Positions 36,216-47,700 of a DNA stretch of 64,000 nt are shown here, piece after piece (positions within the stretch are counted from its first letter, which is position 1; the number at the start of each line of letters is the position of its first letter). The stretch lies in NCBI RefSeq assembly GCF_029227915.1, contig NC_079878.1, forward strand, positions 620,001 through 684,000, written 5' to 3'. Below the pieces are notes generated by a model that was not told the origin of the DNA, ran no database searches, and worked only from the letters and a program-made list of their open reading frames with translations. The DNA is from Hydractinia symbiolongicarpus. Its lineage: Eukaryota; Cnidaria; Hydrozoa; Anthoathecata; Hydractiniidae. A program made the translations under genes and the position numbers.

Positions 36216-37983
36216 TTAATTAGTTATTTGTATGGGTGCATCTTTGGGATTGGTTTTTCTCAATATTCTTAAGTCTCTAACACAATCTAATGTTATTGAA
36301 CGCTGGTCATCTGCAAAGAATAAACGCAAAAACTTACACGTCAAGCTGGAAACGATCTCCTGTGCATCACCATTTGATACATTTGGTACAACTAATTTTT
36401 GAAAAATTAAAAATTAGACTCGTTCTTCTACACAAGTAAATACAAGATAGTGTAAAATTCTACATGAAATGCTTACTTTTGCTCAAGTTTTCAGGAAGAA
36501 CATCAGTTTCTGTAAAATCTGTATGTACCAGAGGTTCTAGAATTTAAGCAAATATATTTTTCATTGAATACATGGCTATGCAGAAGAAGAAATTCTTCAT
36601 GTAATTAATTCACCTTGCATGATAATGATATTATTATTATCATCTGTAGCTTCAACAATATAATCTTGAGATTGTAAGTGATCTGAAGGTCCCATTATGA
36701 AATATTTGCAAATTAGTTAAATTTTATTACTAGCCCTGACAAAAAAAAATTATATACTAATATGCATATTTTTAACATAGATCTATACCAGCTAAGAGCA
36801 GATCTTTACTGGATTGAACAGCAGTTGCATGAGCTATCTGGGAAAATAAGTAAAAGCAATATTATTCCGTAAAAGACATGTGGAACTATCATGCAATATA
36901 TATTTGACCGAAAAGCTAAGTAAGCTCACCTTCTAAACCTTCCCTGAAACCAGTTAGAATTGGATTCCCGAACTCAGTTCTGTTATCTCTGATTCCAAAT
37001 CCTGGAGTTGCAAACGTGTAGTCAGTCACATTTTGCTATCCTTTTTTCCCCAGAACCAGCATGGCACTATAACCATGTTTTTGTTGTAATCCAAGAAGCT
37101 AGAAATATAGGGTGAAATATCTATAGGTCAATAATAATAATTGTTTAAATTAAAATGTCAGAATACGTACTGAAGACCCCGCAAAAATGAGTCGGTCGGG
37201 CGGTCGGGCGTATTTTTTCCCGGGATTTTCAGATCGGTGCAAGCAAATTTGTTCCCAGGGCCAAGACAGTATAGCGCCACTCGACATCGTTTGTAGACCA
37301 TTTTTCGTCGCCCTACTGTCAGGAGCCACAGAAGATTAATTTACGCGAGTTTTTGTCTTTGTGAAAACTATCTCGCGAAATTTTTTCCCGGTCTTTTCTG
37401 ACTTGCCGACTCAAGAGTTGTTTATTTTCATCAACAACCTTACTTATCCAGATGTAAAGTTCTTGCTTCTAATAACAACACAAATATTAATTGAGAAAGA
37501 ACTCCTCCACAATGCTGAAAATTCTGTTCAAAGCTCGTATTACAAAAACAATTAGCTAGCTAGCTATAGCTAATTAAATCTTTTTGTATTTTTTTTTTTA
37601 ATAGTCTGCTGTAAAAAGCTCTTCCTCAACTAGCTCGTAGTGAATATACTAAAAACCTTTAAATAAATGCAAGGTGTGTTGGAGAGTAAAAAAAATACTT
37701 CTCACCTTAAAGCAATTCCTTTATCTTCACACCTCGCCTCAGATGGAATGTATATATCTGCACCTGAATTTCGATGAAGACTTTTACCAACCAAGGGATA
37801 AATATCCCCAGACAACAAAAATGTCCGAGAATAAACACTTTCTAAAAGTTCTTTTTGCATTTTACAAACAGATTCAACATTATCACACTTTAAATCAGTA
37901 AGTACCCGCGCCAACATGTCTGCAGTAGCCATGATAGTACGGAAAGAATCCAAGCAAAAAGGCGTGAGTCTTTGACTAATCAT
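36216..37983 (-). CDS. Probable multi-exon gene or recent pseudogene, function unknown
   Basis: Five minus-strand exons join in frame: 36789-36837, 36614-36682, 36477-36536, 36340-36391 and 36216-36276, ending in TAA. All have GT/AG borders. Their product is acidic, with IAHATAVQSSKDLLLADHLQ, SQDYIVEATDDNNNIIIMQ and DAQEIVSSLTDLRILRK. Upstream, 37706-37983 is an ATG-led 278 nt exon ending in GTGAGA; it contains MATADMLARVLTDLKC and SGADIYIPSEARCEDK. A middle exon at 36930-37098 reads LLGLQQKHGYSAMLVLGKKG, a TAG stop, then TDYTFATPGFGIRDN. Its phases match neither neighbour. Either I have the middle exon wrong or the gene is broken. I recognise no family. Confidence 0.45.
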
Positions 37984-37989
37984 GACGGA

Positions 37990-38626
37990 TGGGAGTTAAA
38001 ACTATAGCCTAACAGGTTGTTATAGGTAACCACGCAGTACGGAACCTAAATTTCCTACGCCGGCTGCGGGCCACATATTGTTGGACTACGCATAGTGTGA
38101 AAATTACGTCACGATTTTGACGTCACATGCCCCTTAAGTGAGATGGGAGGGTTGCGGGCCATAGCTATTTGATTTTTGACTGACTGAGTGACTGATTAGT
38201 CAAAATGAATCAGTCAAAATCTGTAAGCTATAATTTGCAACCCTCTCAGTCTATATAGTATAGGCGAAATGGAGAGGGCTGTGAACCATAGCTTTTCGCG
38301 GTAAATAAATTACAATCTGATTTTTTAACGCGCTCCGTCTGTAACACCTGGATCGTCGACATTATTCGCTTGGCTAACATTTTTCGTCAAATTTACACTT
38401 ATTCACGCGACTTATCTGACTAACCCTGGATCCGCGCCTGAACTTCATGGATTTTATTCCATAAAATAATTTTTCAAAAATGCAGGTTAACAAGGTGCAC
38501 ATTTCCTCGGTTTGAGCAAAAAAAGAATCAGCTAAAATGTCCTAATTTCGTGATTTACGTATTAATTCTGTGATGTGTTTTTTTTTTCCAATGTGATATT
38601 CACTGGAATTATTTTCAAAGTCTATA
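37990..38626. other. Intergenic with inverted GAGGGTTGC motifs
   Basis: GAGGGTTGCGGGCCATAGCTA at about 38147-38167 is partly inverted at 38226-38248 and echoed at about 38271-38296, making a weak foldback. No gene recognised. Confidence 0.4.
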
Positions 38627-38659
38627 TTAATGCTCTAATCGGATGTTATACACTACAGC

Positions 38660-38692
38660 TGTTTGTTTGTTTGTTTGTTTGTTTGTTTGTTC
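38660..38692 (+). repeat. (TGTT)n microsatellite
   Basis: About eight copies of the tetranucleotide GTTT/TTTG. The minus-strand ORF crossing it (38627-38935) translates it as a TNKQ repeat. That ORF has no recognised domain. Confidence 0.85.
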
Positions 38693-38935
38693 GGTACACA
38701 CTCTAGGCTCTACACTAAATAATAAAATTATTTCACTTTGATTTGAAAAATCCCAATAACATAGCAAATGCAAAACTCTGGACTCCATTGGCGATAAATT
38801 AGTGACGTAACCAACAATTTTGTTGTCTATACTAAAGTGAAACCTTCTGTTTACAATTATATATTTGACTGGGGATAAAGAATCATCTGAAATGACAAAG
38901 ATGTTTTTATGATCATAATGAAAATACAAAACCAT

Positions 38936-40970
38936 TTGCTACACTGGTATAAACTTTAAAAAATTACGCAGTTTTACTTTCTCTACGTATGTGAACACTT
39001 TAGGACGACAGTTGTCGTTTTCGTGTCAATTCCCGTCCTTCTTAGTGTCTTTCATTTTTGCGTAAGATAAAAGAGGAATAACGGTAGATGTAATACCCTA
39101 ACACATCTGATCATTGGTAAAAATCATAAAAAAGAAATATACTGTATCTCACATAAAAGATTAAAAAACTTTCTTTACCATCTCCAGCATTGTCTGTTTC
39201 TTATTCCAAGTAATCATAATACATACCAGTACTTTCCATTTATTTGCTGAATATTAGTGCTCTGTCTAGAACGCTTAAGGAAGCTTGCTTGTCAAACTTC
39301 TAAAGGAAAAAGTTAAGACGCTTAAAATTATAGAATTGCCTAACCTACGCTTAATTTTTCACCACCCGGTCAGGAAAGAAAAATTATTGTCCTTCCCATT
39401 TTCACTGATGACTTTTATCCCTTAATTTCAACCAATAAGAGAATGCTTGGTTAAGTTAGATGTTTTGTCGCAGTTGTCGCGCTTTTTCTTTGCGTTATGT
39501 TTTGCAGTTATTATTTGTAAATAGTATGTAACATTTTATTGTAAAGAGATATTTGTATAAGAAATATATAAATTATTGCATAAATGCTTTGTTAATCTAT
39601 GGTTCCGGTATGATATTTGCGAGGATTTACCTGAAGACGACTTATCGTAAACTAAATATTATGGCATAGTCCATCTAAAGTCATCTGTCGTTAACCTTTT
39701 GTGATGAATTAAAAAAATGGACTCAAATTTCAAACTAGCTTTTTGGAAAAAATTGCATTATCTAAAAAGCTCGCCCTCATATTAAAAATTCTGCTCGCGA
39801 AGATAAATAGGTGTAAAGAAATCAACAAATGCTATCATGTTGTAATTGAATTATTGTTACTAATTTTCGTGGAAACAATTCGCATAATTATATACCGAAA
39901 TATTATTAAAGATTCCAGTCGCAAAGATTAATAGGTGTGAAAAAATCAACAAACATCAATGCACCTCTCTTTTATAAGAAAGTTCTTTAGAGGAAAATCC
40001 TCAAAAGCCTTAAAATCTTAGTTTCGTCTTGTTAAGATCCAATTTTTTGAGACCTTGATATGTACATTTAAAACACAAAACCATCCAGTTTCTTTTTTCA
40101 GTCAAATATACATCCTAACGAAAATATTTTTTTTATTACTAAACTTCGTAAACTAATTCATGACTAAAGATAAAGAAAATAAAGATTTGCAAAAAAAAGT
40201 TGAAACCGCCATATTGCATGTTCGATTTGTTATTGAAAGATTCCGGTCTGTGTATTTATCAAATTTGGCTCCACTCATCACAACAAACTTTATCGTGGAA
40301 GGTGGATTTTTTCCCATTTCTTTACAACGCTTACTTACACCTTGACGGTTCACCCCTGTTTTAAATCCTTGCAAAGGGTAATGATAGGCTGTTTTGTGTG
40401 TGCTTTTATTTAATTTGAAGCCGTGATAGGTTTTTTGGAAAAGCCTATTACGTCTATAGGCATGCGTGATGTGACACAGTTTACCTTTACTAGAGCTCAG
40501 TCCAGTGTCACGATTAATTTATTAACTACTAAGCTCAGCCTGAAGTAAAATCTATTTTTGAACTTTTATCGGGAACATTCTCTGAAAAGTAAAAAAGGTT
40601 GGCCGACTGTGTGTGCTATGATTGGATAACAACAAGTTGTAAACTGTTTTTATTTCTGCTAAAGTTATATTTTAAAAGATACATATCAACCTAAACTCTA
40701 AGATGTTGTGGTAATAAATTTACGACATACTGCATACCTGTACTAAAACGTTCTGTCTGAATGTGTGTTGTTGTTTGCGATTCTTATTGGGCCTTCCACT
40801 GAGTATTAAACGCCAGAGCGCACAGTTACTTTACGCCAGGTCTCTTGGCTAGTTGAGAAAACCTACCAAACTGTTGTGAATTAGACTTGCACGACAATGT
40901 TAACTTTATGTAAAGTTCCTTTTATATTTTTTTAGTGTTTATAAGTAAAGTTAGTTGTACTGAGTCTGGT
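38936..40970. other. Intergenic with a degenerate direct repeat
   Basis: 39782-39838 and 39905-39958 share a segment containing CGCRAAGATWAATAGGTGT and AAATCAACAAA, 123 bp apart. 40215-40310 is related (roughly 80% by eye) to the reverse complement of 14380-14465, inside the 3.6 kb transposon. Both contain GGTCTGT(G/A)TATTTATCAAA and CAACAAACTT-like blocks, so this may be a fragment of that family. No gene recognised. Confidence 0.5.
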
Positions 40971-41000
40971 GTGACTTTTCTGGGTAACCGTAATGATCTG

Positions 41001-41130
41001 ATTAAGCGCCCAGCATTTTTTAAGCGTCCTCCCCCCCTCTCCCCTCAAATAAGCGCCCAGGTAATTTTCTCAGAGTTCAAGAAGCGCTCAGCACTTATTA
41101 AGCGCCCTCCCCCCCCTTGAATAAGCGCCC
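41001..41130. repeat. TAAGCGCCC-rich repeat block
   Basis: TTAAGCGCCC, TTTAAGCGTCC, AATAAGCGCCCA, GAAGCGCTCA, TTAAGCGCCC and AATAAGCGCCCA follow one another with C-runs between, in about 130 bp. Two roughly 95 bp sub-blocks appear tandem. It resembles a transposon end or short tandem satellite. Confidence 0.6.
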
Positions 41131-42520
41131 ACCTTATAAATTTCAAGATAGATTTCAACCAGGATGGAAACGTCAATGAGGATGGAAACGTTTTTGATTT
41201 ATTCAACAATTTTGATACTTAGGCAACACAACTTTGCATTTTATTTGAAAAATTAAAGAAGTTTTCCGTTGTATTATTGATGGCTTAGTATTCCTTGCAT
41301 TTTTAAAAATCTTGTTTGAGACTTTTAGCCTAGCCATTTTTCTTAACTGTTTCTTAGTCTTGGCCTAATCTCACCCTCCTGTTTTTTATATAGATGTTTC
41401 TTAGGTGTACAGCATGCCGTAAATCAAGTGAAGTGCATACACCATTATCGTGGCGCGGCTGTTACATATTGCTCCAAAAATACTTTCCTTCAAAAATATC
41501 TAAAATAAACACAGATCTTATCAACCTTTGTTATTCCATTATAGCAGAAACAATAGGTCAAATTATTTTTCTTTTGTGGGATAAATTTTTGTTAAAGTTA
41601 AAAATATAATTGTGATATCGGGCTGAGCTCTTAGTACAGTTAAACGGTGTAACACAGGCGTATAGGGATAATACACATTTGAAGAAAACTTTCTGAACTG
41701 TTTGCGAACTGTTTAAATAACAACACCAGAAAAAGTCCATTGCTAACATCGGGCTGAGCCAAAAATCCTAAAACTGGTACGTTTAAGATCTGTACGTAGC
41801 TGAAAACCGTGACAAAATATTTAACTTAACATTGAAAACAAGCAGAAAACAAATATTAAAAAAATATAAAGCTTTCAGAAAATAAAAAAGTCAAACAGGC
41901 CTACAATCGTGGACAAAAATATTGAGACTAAGGCAGTTTTTAACTCGTTATCCAAATATGGACAAAACAGTCAAATAGTCAATACTCTGCAGCCGGCAGG
42001 CTGCAAAGTCGCCACTTTTGCATACAGGTAGGCCAGCCAGAGAGGGTTGAAAAGCTGCTATTCACATTCTTTAGCACGCCCGCACACCGAAATAATTCAC
42101 GTCGGGGACCACGAAGGCCCCGAAATTCGTGATTAATAGCCCTGCTGACATCAGCATCAATTAGCACATTTTAAGAATTTTGTATTTACCAAATAACCTA
42201 AGTCCACTCTGACCATTGACAAGTGAACTTTGACAAGTTCAAGATGTTTGAATCTAATATAGAATGGGCCTACGCAATTACTTGTGGTGGCGAACTTCGA
42301 AATTCGTTGTCTTGTCCCAACATACGGTGACCACGATTGTAGCTACAAACCTCCTACACACTGACCACACATTGCCCATGACCATTCTCAAAATCAAAAT
42401 GGCCTTCATTCAGTCGCTAAAGTATATTGGAGCGAAAATCTTGGATTGTTTTTTAAACAATCAGGCGTCGTGATTAGTATACTGCGAGCATTGAAAACAA
42501 AGTCGACAAAATATATCGAA
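41131..42520. other. Intergenic, no gene recognised
   Basis: AGGATGGAAACGT occurs twice at 41161-41190. ORFs at 41394-41609, 41558-41749, 41979-42167 and 42264-42473 show no domain or splice support. Confidence 0.35.
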
Positions 42521-42529
42521 TTTGGTATT

Positions 42530-42860
42530 GGTGTGTATTTTAAAAATTTCGTGTTTCCGCAACGGACACGGCGGACATACAGACAAAATACGGCTATTAA
42601 TAAAGAGACTAGTCGTTAACCCGTGGAAAAATCCATGGGGTCTCCGTCCTTTTTATATCGCATTTCGTGTTTCCGTAACAGGATGCACCTTTCGCGGCAC
42701 ACAGACAGACAGACGATGGCTATTATTAAAGAGACTAGTCGTTAACCCGTGAAAAAATCCACGGGGTTGCCCGTCCTTTATATATCACATTTCATGTTTT
42801 CGTAACAGGAAGCGGTAATCCTTTGAACACACAGACAAAATACGGCTATTAAAATAGAGA
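42530..42860 (-). mobile_element. Head-to-tail array of miniature Helitron-like units
   Basis: On the minus strand each unit starts TCTCTnTTTnATAGCC and ends with a hairpin, then GGGTTAACGACTAG. Unit 1 is 42735-42860 and unit 2 is 42609-42734; both are exactly 126 bp. A third unit begins at 42608 and decays by about 42530. The CTAG of one unit abuts the TC of the next. TC start, hairpin about 11 nt before CTAG, and a T after it are the Helitron terminal signature. There is no Rep/helicase coding sequence, so the units are non-autonomous. Confidence 0.7.
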
Positions 42861-43055
42861 TTAAAGGAGAGGCGAACAAAAAACTTTTTTGTGGCAGCCA
42901 CAAAATAAATTTTAGGCGAGGTAGCAAAAATTAAAGAACGTCTAAAGCCCAAAATCTAATAAAATAACTACTAGAACGCACTGTGCGATAACTGCAGAGA
43001 AGTCTCCCATTCAGGGGCCTGTGGGAATTAACAATGTGTTAAATTTTATGTAAAA

Positions 43056-43061
43056 TTTATT
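43056..43061 (-). terminator. Candidate poly(A) signal of the ten-cysteine gene
   Basis: AATAAA on the minus strand, about 190 nt downstream of the stop codon at 43249. The region between is AT-rich and otherwise featureless. Confidence 0.35.
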
Positions 43062-43248
43062 TGCTAAAATTTTATCGCTTCTAAAAACAAAAATTTTAAA
43101 TTACAAATTATATTCAACAGTTAAATAAATAAAGAAATATATGTATATTATATATAACAATATTAAATATAAAATGTAGAATACATAAAAATAATAAAAT
43201 TTGAAAAATACGAAATAAATTATGTAAAATGTATATATATATTCGTCT

Positions 43249-44749
43249 TTATATCTTTGTTACAGTTTGTTCTCGATACTCGGGTGCTTCTTCCCTTATT
43301 TTTTGACATGTATAACCAGTTTTTGAATTGGCACAAACAAATCCATGTACACAACCGCATGAATGTCTAAACTGAATTTATATAAATTGATTATTTAAAG
43401 TCCCAACAGGAAATAGCAAGTAAACTGAGAAAAGGGTTAAAATAATGGCAATTTGTCCTGGTGGAGTTAAAATCAATTTTATACCAAATCGCTTTTAGTA
43501 CAATAATAAGCCTTGTTTCATGTGAATTTTTTCACGTCTTGCTTCCTTGTGGGCATTGGTTTACACTTTTGTAAAACATCAGACAACTTAGAACAGATTT
43601 TTGATGCTGGCAAAATTACTTACGTTTTTTTTCATATAAAACAGAGGAAAGCATGATTCACCAGGTAAATTTAGTGGAGCACAAACCCCTCTGTCATAAC
43701 TGTGTTTGAGACAGCATTGTTGTGCAGAACAATGATTATCAGTGTAGCAACTGTTGATGTAGAACTGAAATAAAGAAAACTATAGATCTTAAAGCATATA
43801 GAAATAGAAACTGAAAATACATTATGATATAAAACTTGGTTTAAGTTGCGAAAGCTTTTTTTTCATTTCGATAATAGAGAGATGGCGTAATGCGTAAAGA
43901 AACCCATCAAATACAGCATTTTCATTACTTCGATCATAATGTGTCGAATTTTTTTTTTTTGATAGATGTAATTTTTTTAAGAGTTTTGTTGCTTTACTTC
44001 TGCTGACCTTGAAAATGACGTTGATGACGCTAATACTTTAAAAGTAAATTGATCAGTGTTTTCATAAAGATGTTCAAACTGATGGACATTAAAAAACAAC
44101 TGTCAACAAATCACGCAAATTTGCATAATTTTAATATCTGACATGTGAGTCAGAAACCATTCGCCCCCATTCAAAAACTGATCATAACATTTTTTGAAGG
44201 CGATGTAGACATCGAAAAGAAGTTGCAGTTTTGTCACGAAAAAACATCAAGTTCAAACCAGTCCTTTTTAAACTATAATAAATAAAGGAAAAACCTACCG
44301 TTGTTAGTTGTTCAATAGTGGGATCTCGTAATACCTAAATCAAAATATAACAAGTTTATTAAAACAAGAAATATATCAAAAATATGATGAATAAATAGGA
44401 CAAAAGTGATTAACTTGTTATTGACATTAGCTGTCCAACTTTTTATTGGACCGAATTGTATTTTGCCAAATATTTTGCAAAATATATTTAAATTAGTCGG
44501 TGGCCCGTGAATAAATTCACGGGTTCGCCCGTCCCTTTCGCCCGCATTTCGTGTGTTTTGCTACTCGTGGTATTATTACAGACAGACAGAATACGGCTAC
44601 TATTATAGAGAAAGAAAGGTTAATGAAAAATGTTTTTTTGTCGTGGTACTCTTAATATTACTAGCAAAAAAATCCTCAAACTGACTAACCATCGCACTTG
44701 TTGTTGTTATCAAAACCAGAAGGACTGCAACAAAATTTTTGATTTCCAT
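43249..44749 (-). CDS. Secreted ten-cysteine protein, prokineticin/colipase/Dickkopf-like fold (4 exons, 119 aa)
   Basis: Exons 44690-44749, 44299-44334, 43624-43764 and 43249-43371 all have GT/AG borders. Every intron is phase 0, and the sum is 360 nt including the stop. Exon 1 is a signal peptide: a charged start, a Val/Leu-rich core, then Thr/Ser/Ala. Exon 2 is a 12-residue linker. Exons 3 and 4 carry ten cysteines spaced C-x5-C-x4-CC-x9-C-x9-C-x13-C-x-C-x5-C-x8-C, the disulfide pattern of the prokineticin/colipase/Dickkopf C-terminal fold. The Gly-Glu before the sixth cysteine also fits. It lacks the AVIT start that prokineticins need for receptor activation. Secreted ligand, Wnt modulator, digestive cofactor or venom component are all possible; the sequence does not decide. 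Confidence 0.85.
44493..44611 (-). mobile_element. Single miniature Helitron-like unit
   Basis: On the minus strand the unit starts TCTCTATAATAGTAGCCGTA and ends with the perfect hairpin CCCGTGAATTTATTCACGGG, then CCACCGACTAA before T. It is 119 bp and clearly related to the 42.6 kb units. CTAA fits the CTRR Helitron terminus. It lies in the first intron (44335-44689) of the ten-cysteine gene. Confidence 0.7.
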
Positions 44750-44764
44750 AACTTTCTATGCTCT

Positions 44765-47700
44765 TTGAGATTATGACGCTATCAGAGAGCAACATATTAT
44801 TTAAGCCTTTTAAAACAATGCCACTCTAATGTCGATTTCTTTGCATTCATTAAAAATATATTTCCCTGTTTTCGCGCCAGTAACATTGCTTTCACAATGT
44901 CTCCTCCACAGACGTTTTTTATGGAATAGTACTGTTTGAAGCACAGACAGACTTTCATATAGCGAAAGAGTATTCCTTTGTTATGTATTATAACTTCTAA
45001 TCAATTTATGTCAACGAAACATGGTGGCCAATCCAGTTGGTCAGTATACAAATCCCTGGAGTATCCCTCACCCCTCGATAACTCCAGCCTAAGATTATTT
45101 CAACAACCAATTCTCCAACAAGCAATCTACAAAGAGCTCTTTGAAACAACGAAAAGTCTTTTTTTTTCTGTTCAATAATAAAATTAAAGTAAAAAAAAGC
45201 TGTATTTTTTTATTGCGCTAGCAAATTTGGCGCTAAAATCCTTGATTATTTCCTTCTAAGGAATTTTTAGAAGGAAATAATCAAGTAAGAATTGACCATG
45301 AATATAGTTAAAAAAATAAGCAACTTTCTTAAGCAACCAAGCAACCATAGCCAAACTAATCTTTTTAAGAAACTCTCTTCAAAAACATGAAAAAGGACCA
45401 ATTGATTGGTTTGTTGATTTATTTGTTGTTGTTTTGTTTTTACAGATATTTTTATAGAAAAACATCTGTAATTTGGTAAAAAGGTGCCTTAAAATTAAAA
45501 GTAAATTGGTATAACTCGATATCAGCTTGTTAAGCAATGAAATTCTAAGAAGGTCAGAAGTTAATAGTAACTCGAGACAGAGCGAACTCGTAGTATTGCA
45601 TATTATCACAGAAGCGCCATCAAAATTTTTATAAAGTTTCATTTTTACCAACAGTAGGTAAGACTAATTTTTATTAGTCACAATATAAATCTCAAAGGGT
45701 GCCAATGTAACGTTAAACGCAATTTTTGCGACAAAGCTTTCTCATCAAAAAGAACATGTAAATTTTTAACTGTAAAATTACAAGGTAACATGAGAGTTAG
45801 AACATTTAATAACAATCCTGCAATGGACAAATTACATCTTGTGTCACTCAGCTTAATGAAATTGACTATGATATGAAATCTACAACACCAAATCATGTTG
45901 GTGATGTTCCAAGCTTATATAACATTAAAAGCACCTCACGTGCGACAAAAATCAATATACACGTAAAAGTTAAGCAACCAAAACTTCAACTTGGATGTTC
46001 TACCTACTTCTAATTTTTGTTTTAAAGTTTTGGATAAAACAAAGTGTGAGATTTTCTCCATCGCACCAATGTATAGGGAAGTGATGGCCGCTGACGCGTT
46101 ATAAGCTTAAATAGTTATTAAGTATCTGTAACTGATTATATTCTAGCAATGAACATCAAATTGTGCTTTTATATTCTTGTAACATTAATTAAAACATTAA
46201 TTTTGGGATAGTAGACTCATCACCACTGCAGTAAAAGGAATACACACTCTCTTTTTATAACAACACATGAGAAAACTGACGCTAGGAATGACTGAAAAAA
46301 AAGAACATGGCAAGGCTAACATTTTTTATTTTCTTTTTTATGACAACAAGGAATCATGCTTAAAATATTTTTCAAGATAGAAGTTTTCTCAGAAGCATTT
46401 GTTCCGATTTTGCAAAACTGTAATGTAGCTATATATATAAAAAAAATTGAGCTTGGCATGTAACGGAATAAGACATAAAGGAAATTTCTTGATTCTGAAC
46501 TATTCTGAGGAGAGGGAGTGTATCACAAATTACGGGTAGTCAAGCGAAGTTTGAAATAACACTCGCACAATCTCCGTTGAGGACATGTCATAGCAAACGT
46601 TTTTACGCATGGTGTGAATGAAATGAAAATGATCCGATTGCTTCTTATGTAAGACAGAATATGTTATATCATTTTTTTCATTTAACATCGAAGGTCATCG
46701 AAGGAAGTTCATTCAACGAGTGTTTGCGTTTCCTTCTGTTTTCATTGCACCTATAGAATAATACATTTATTGACTTATATGACTTGATTTTTACTCACTG
46801 CTTTTATGTAATGAATCAAATAACGCAAGCAAAAATTAACATAATTGATCAAGCGGAGTGCTAGCAGATGGTTGGTATGTGGTACCTAAGGCCAGCTAAA
46901 AATATGAGCTGACTCTTTCCGTATACGAGAATAAGAATGTTACGCTTAATCCTTGTATCAAAAAGGTTGTGTTTTGACACAGCAGAAAAATTAATATTTC
47001 TTAGAATCTGCGAAAAAAATGCCAGTAGAATCACATCCTGGAACACAGAAATATGCTCAGAGAAAGCATTGTAATAGCTAGTCTACAGTGGTTACATCAT
47101 TGTGTGAAACAAATTAAAAAACAATTATTGGTACAGATTCACCTCGACAGTGAAAAGATTTCACGTAACAAAACACTCTACAACTTGTAAGAGCATTGCC
47201 ATTGACCAGAAGAAATAAATAAATAAAAAATTTTGTCCTGTTTAATGCTGGATTTGCCGCCTTATCCACCTATACCAAACATGAACACGGTGTACAGTTC
47301 AATATTTTACCAGTGAGAAGATATGCGATAGGTTGCAGAAAGTTGTTGACTAAATCCCGTCAAATTGGTTTTAGTTCGGACATCGATTTGAATAAGGGTA
47401 AAACCAAAATATCCTTGGTATTGTCAGTAACAACCTTGGTTTAGAATCTTGGTTGTATTGTAGTAGAAACGTACCACCATAGCTTCAATACTTTAAAAGA
47501 CGATATCCTATTGTTGGAGAACATTTCACTAACTATGGCACAAGAATGGAAATATTTTCCAAAAAAGGGTACTACTTTTGTGCATGTTTATCCTTTAACA
47601 ATTATAGTATTGTTTTTACACTGCCAATACTGTATATAATTCGATACTTCATTGCTAAATTTTCTCTACGGACATTAAATTCTATGAAAATGCAACAAAA

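Noticed and set aside
38627-38935. 102-codon minus-strand ORF as a gene
   Set aside because: It has no recognisable domain, no clean splice support, and its end is a microsatellite translation.
43249-44749. Calling the ten-cysteine gene a toxin or a true prokineticin
   Set aside because: The fold spacing is shared by toxins, prokineticins, colipases and Dickkopf domains, and the AVIT N-terminus is absent. Sequence alone does not decide.
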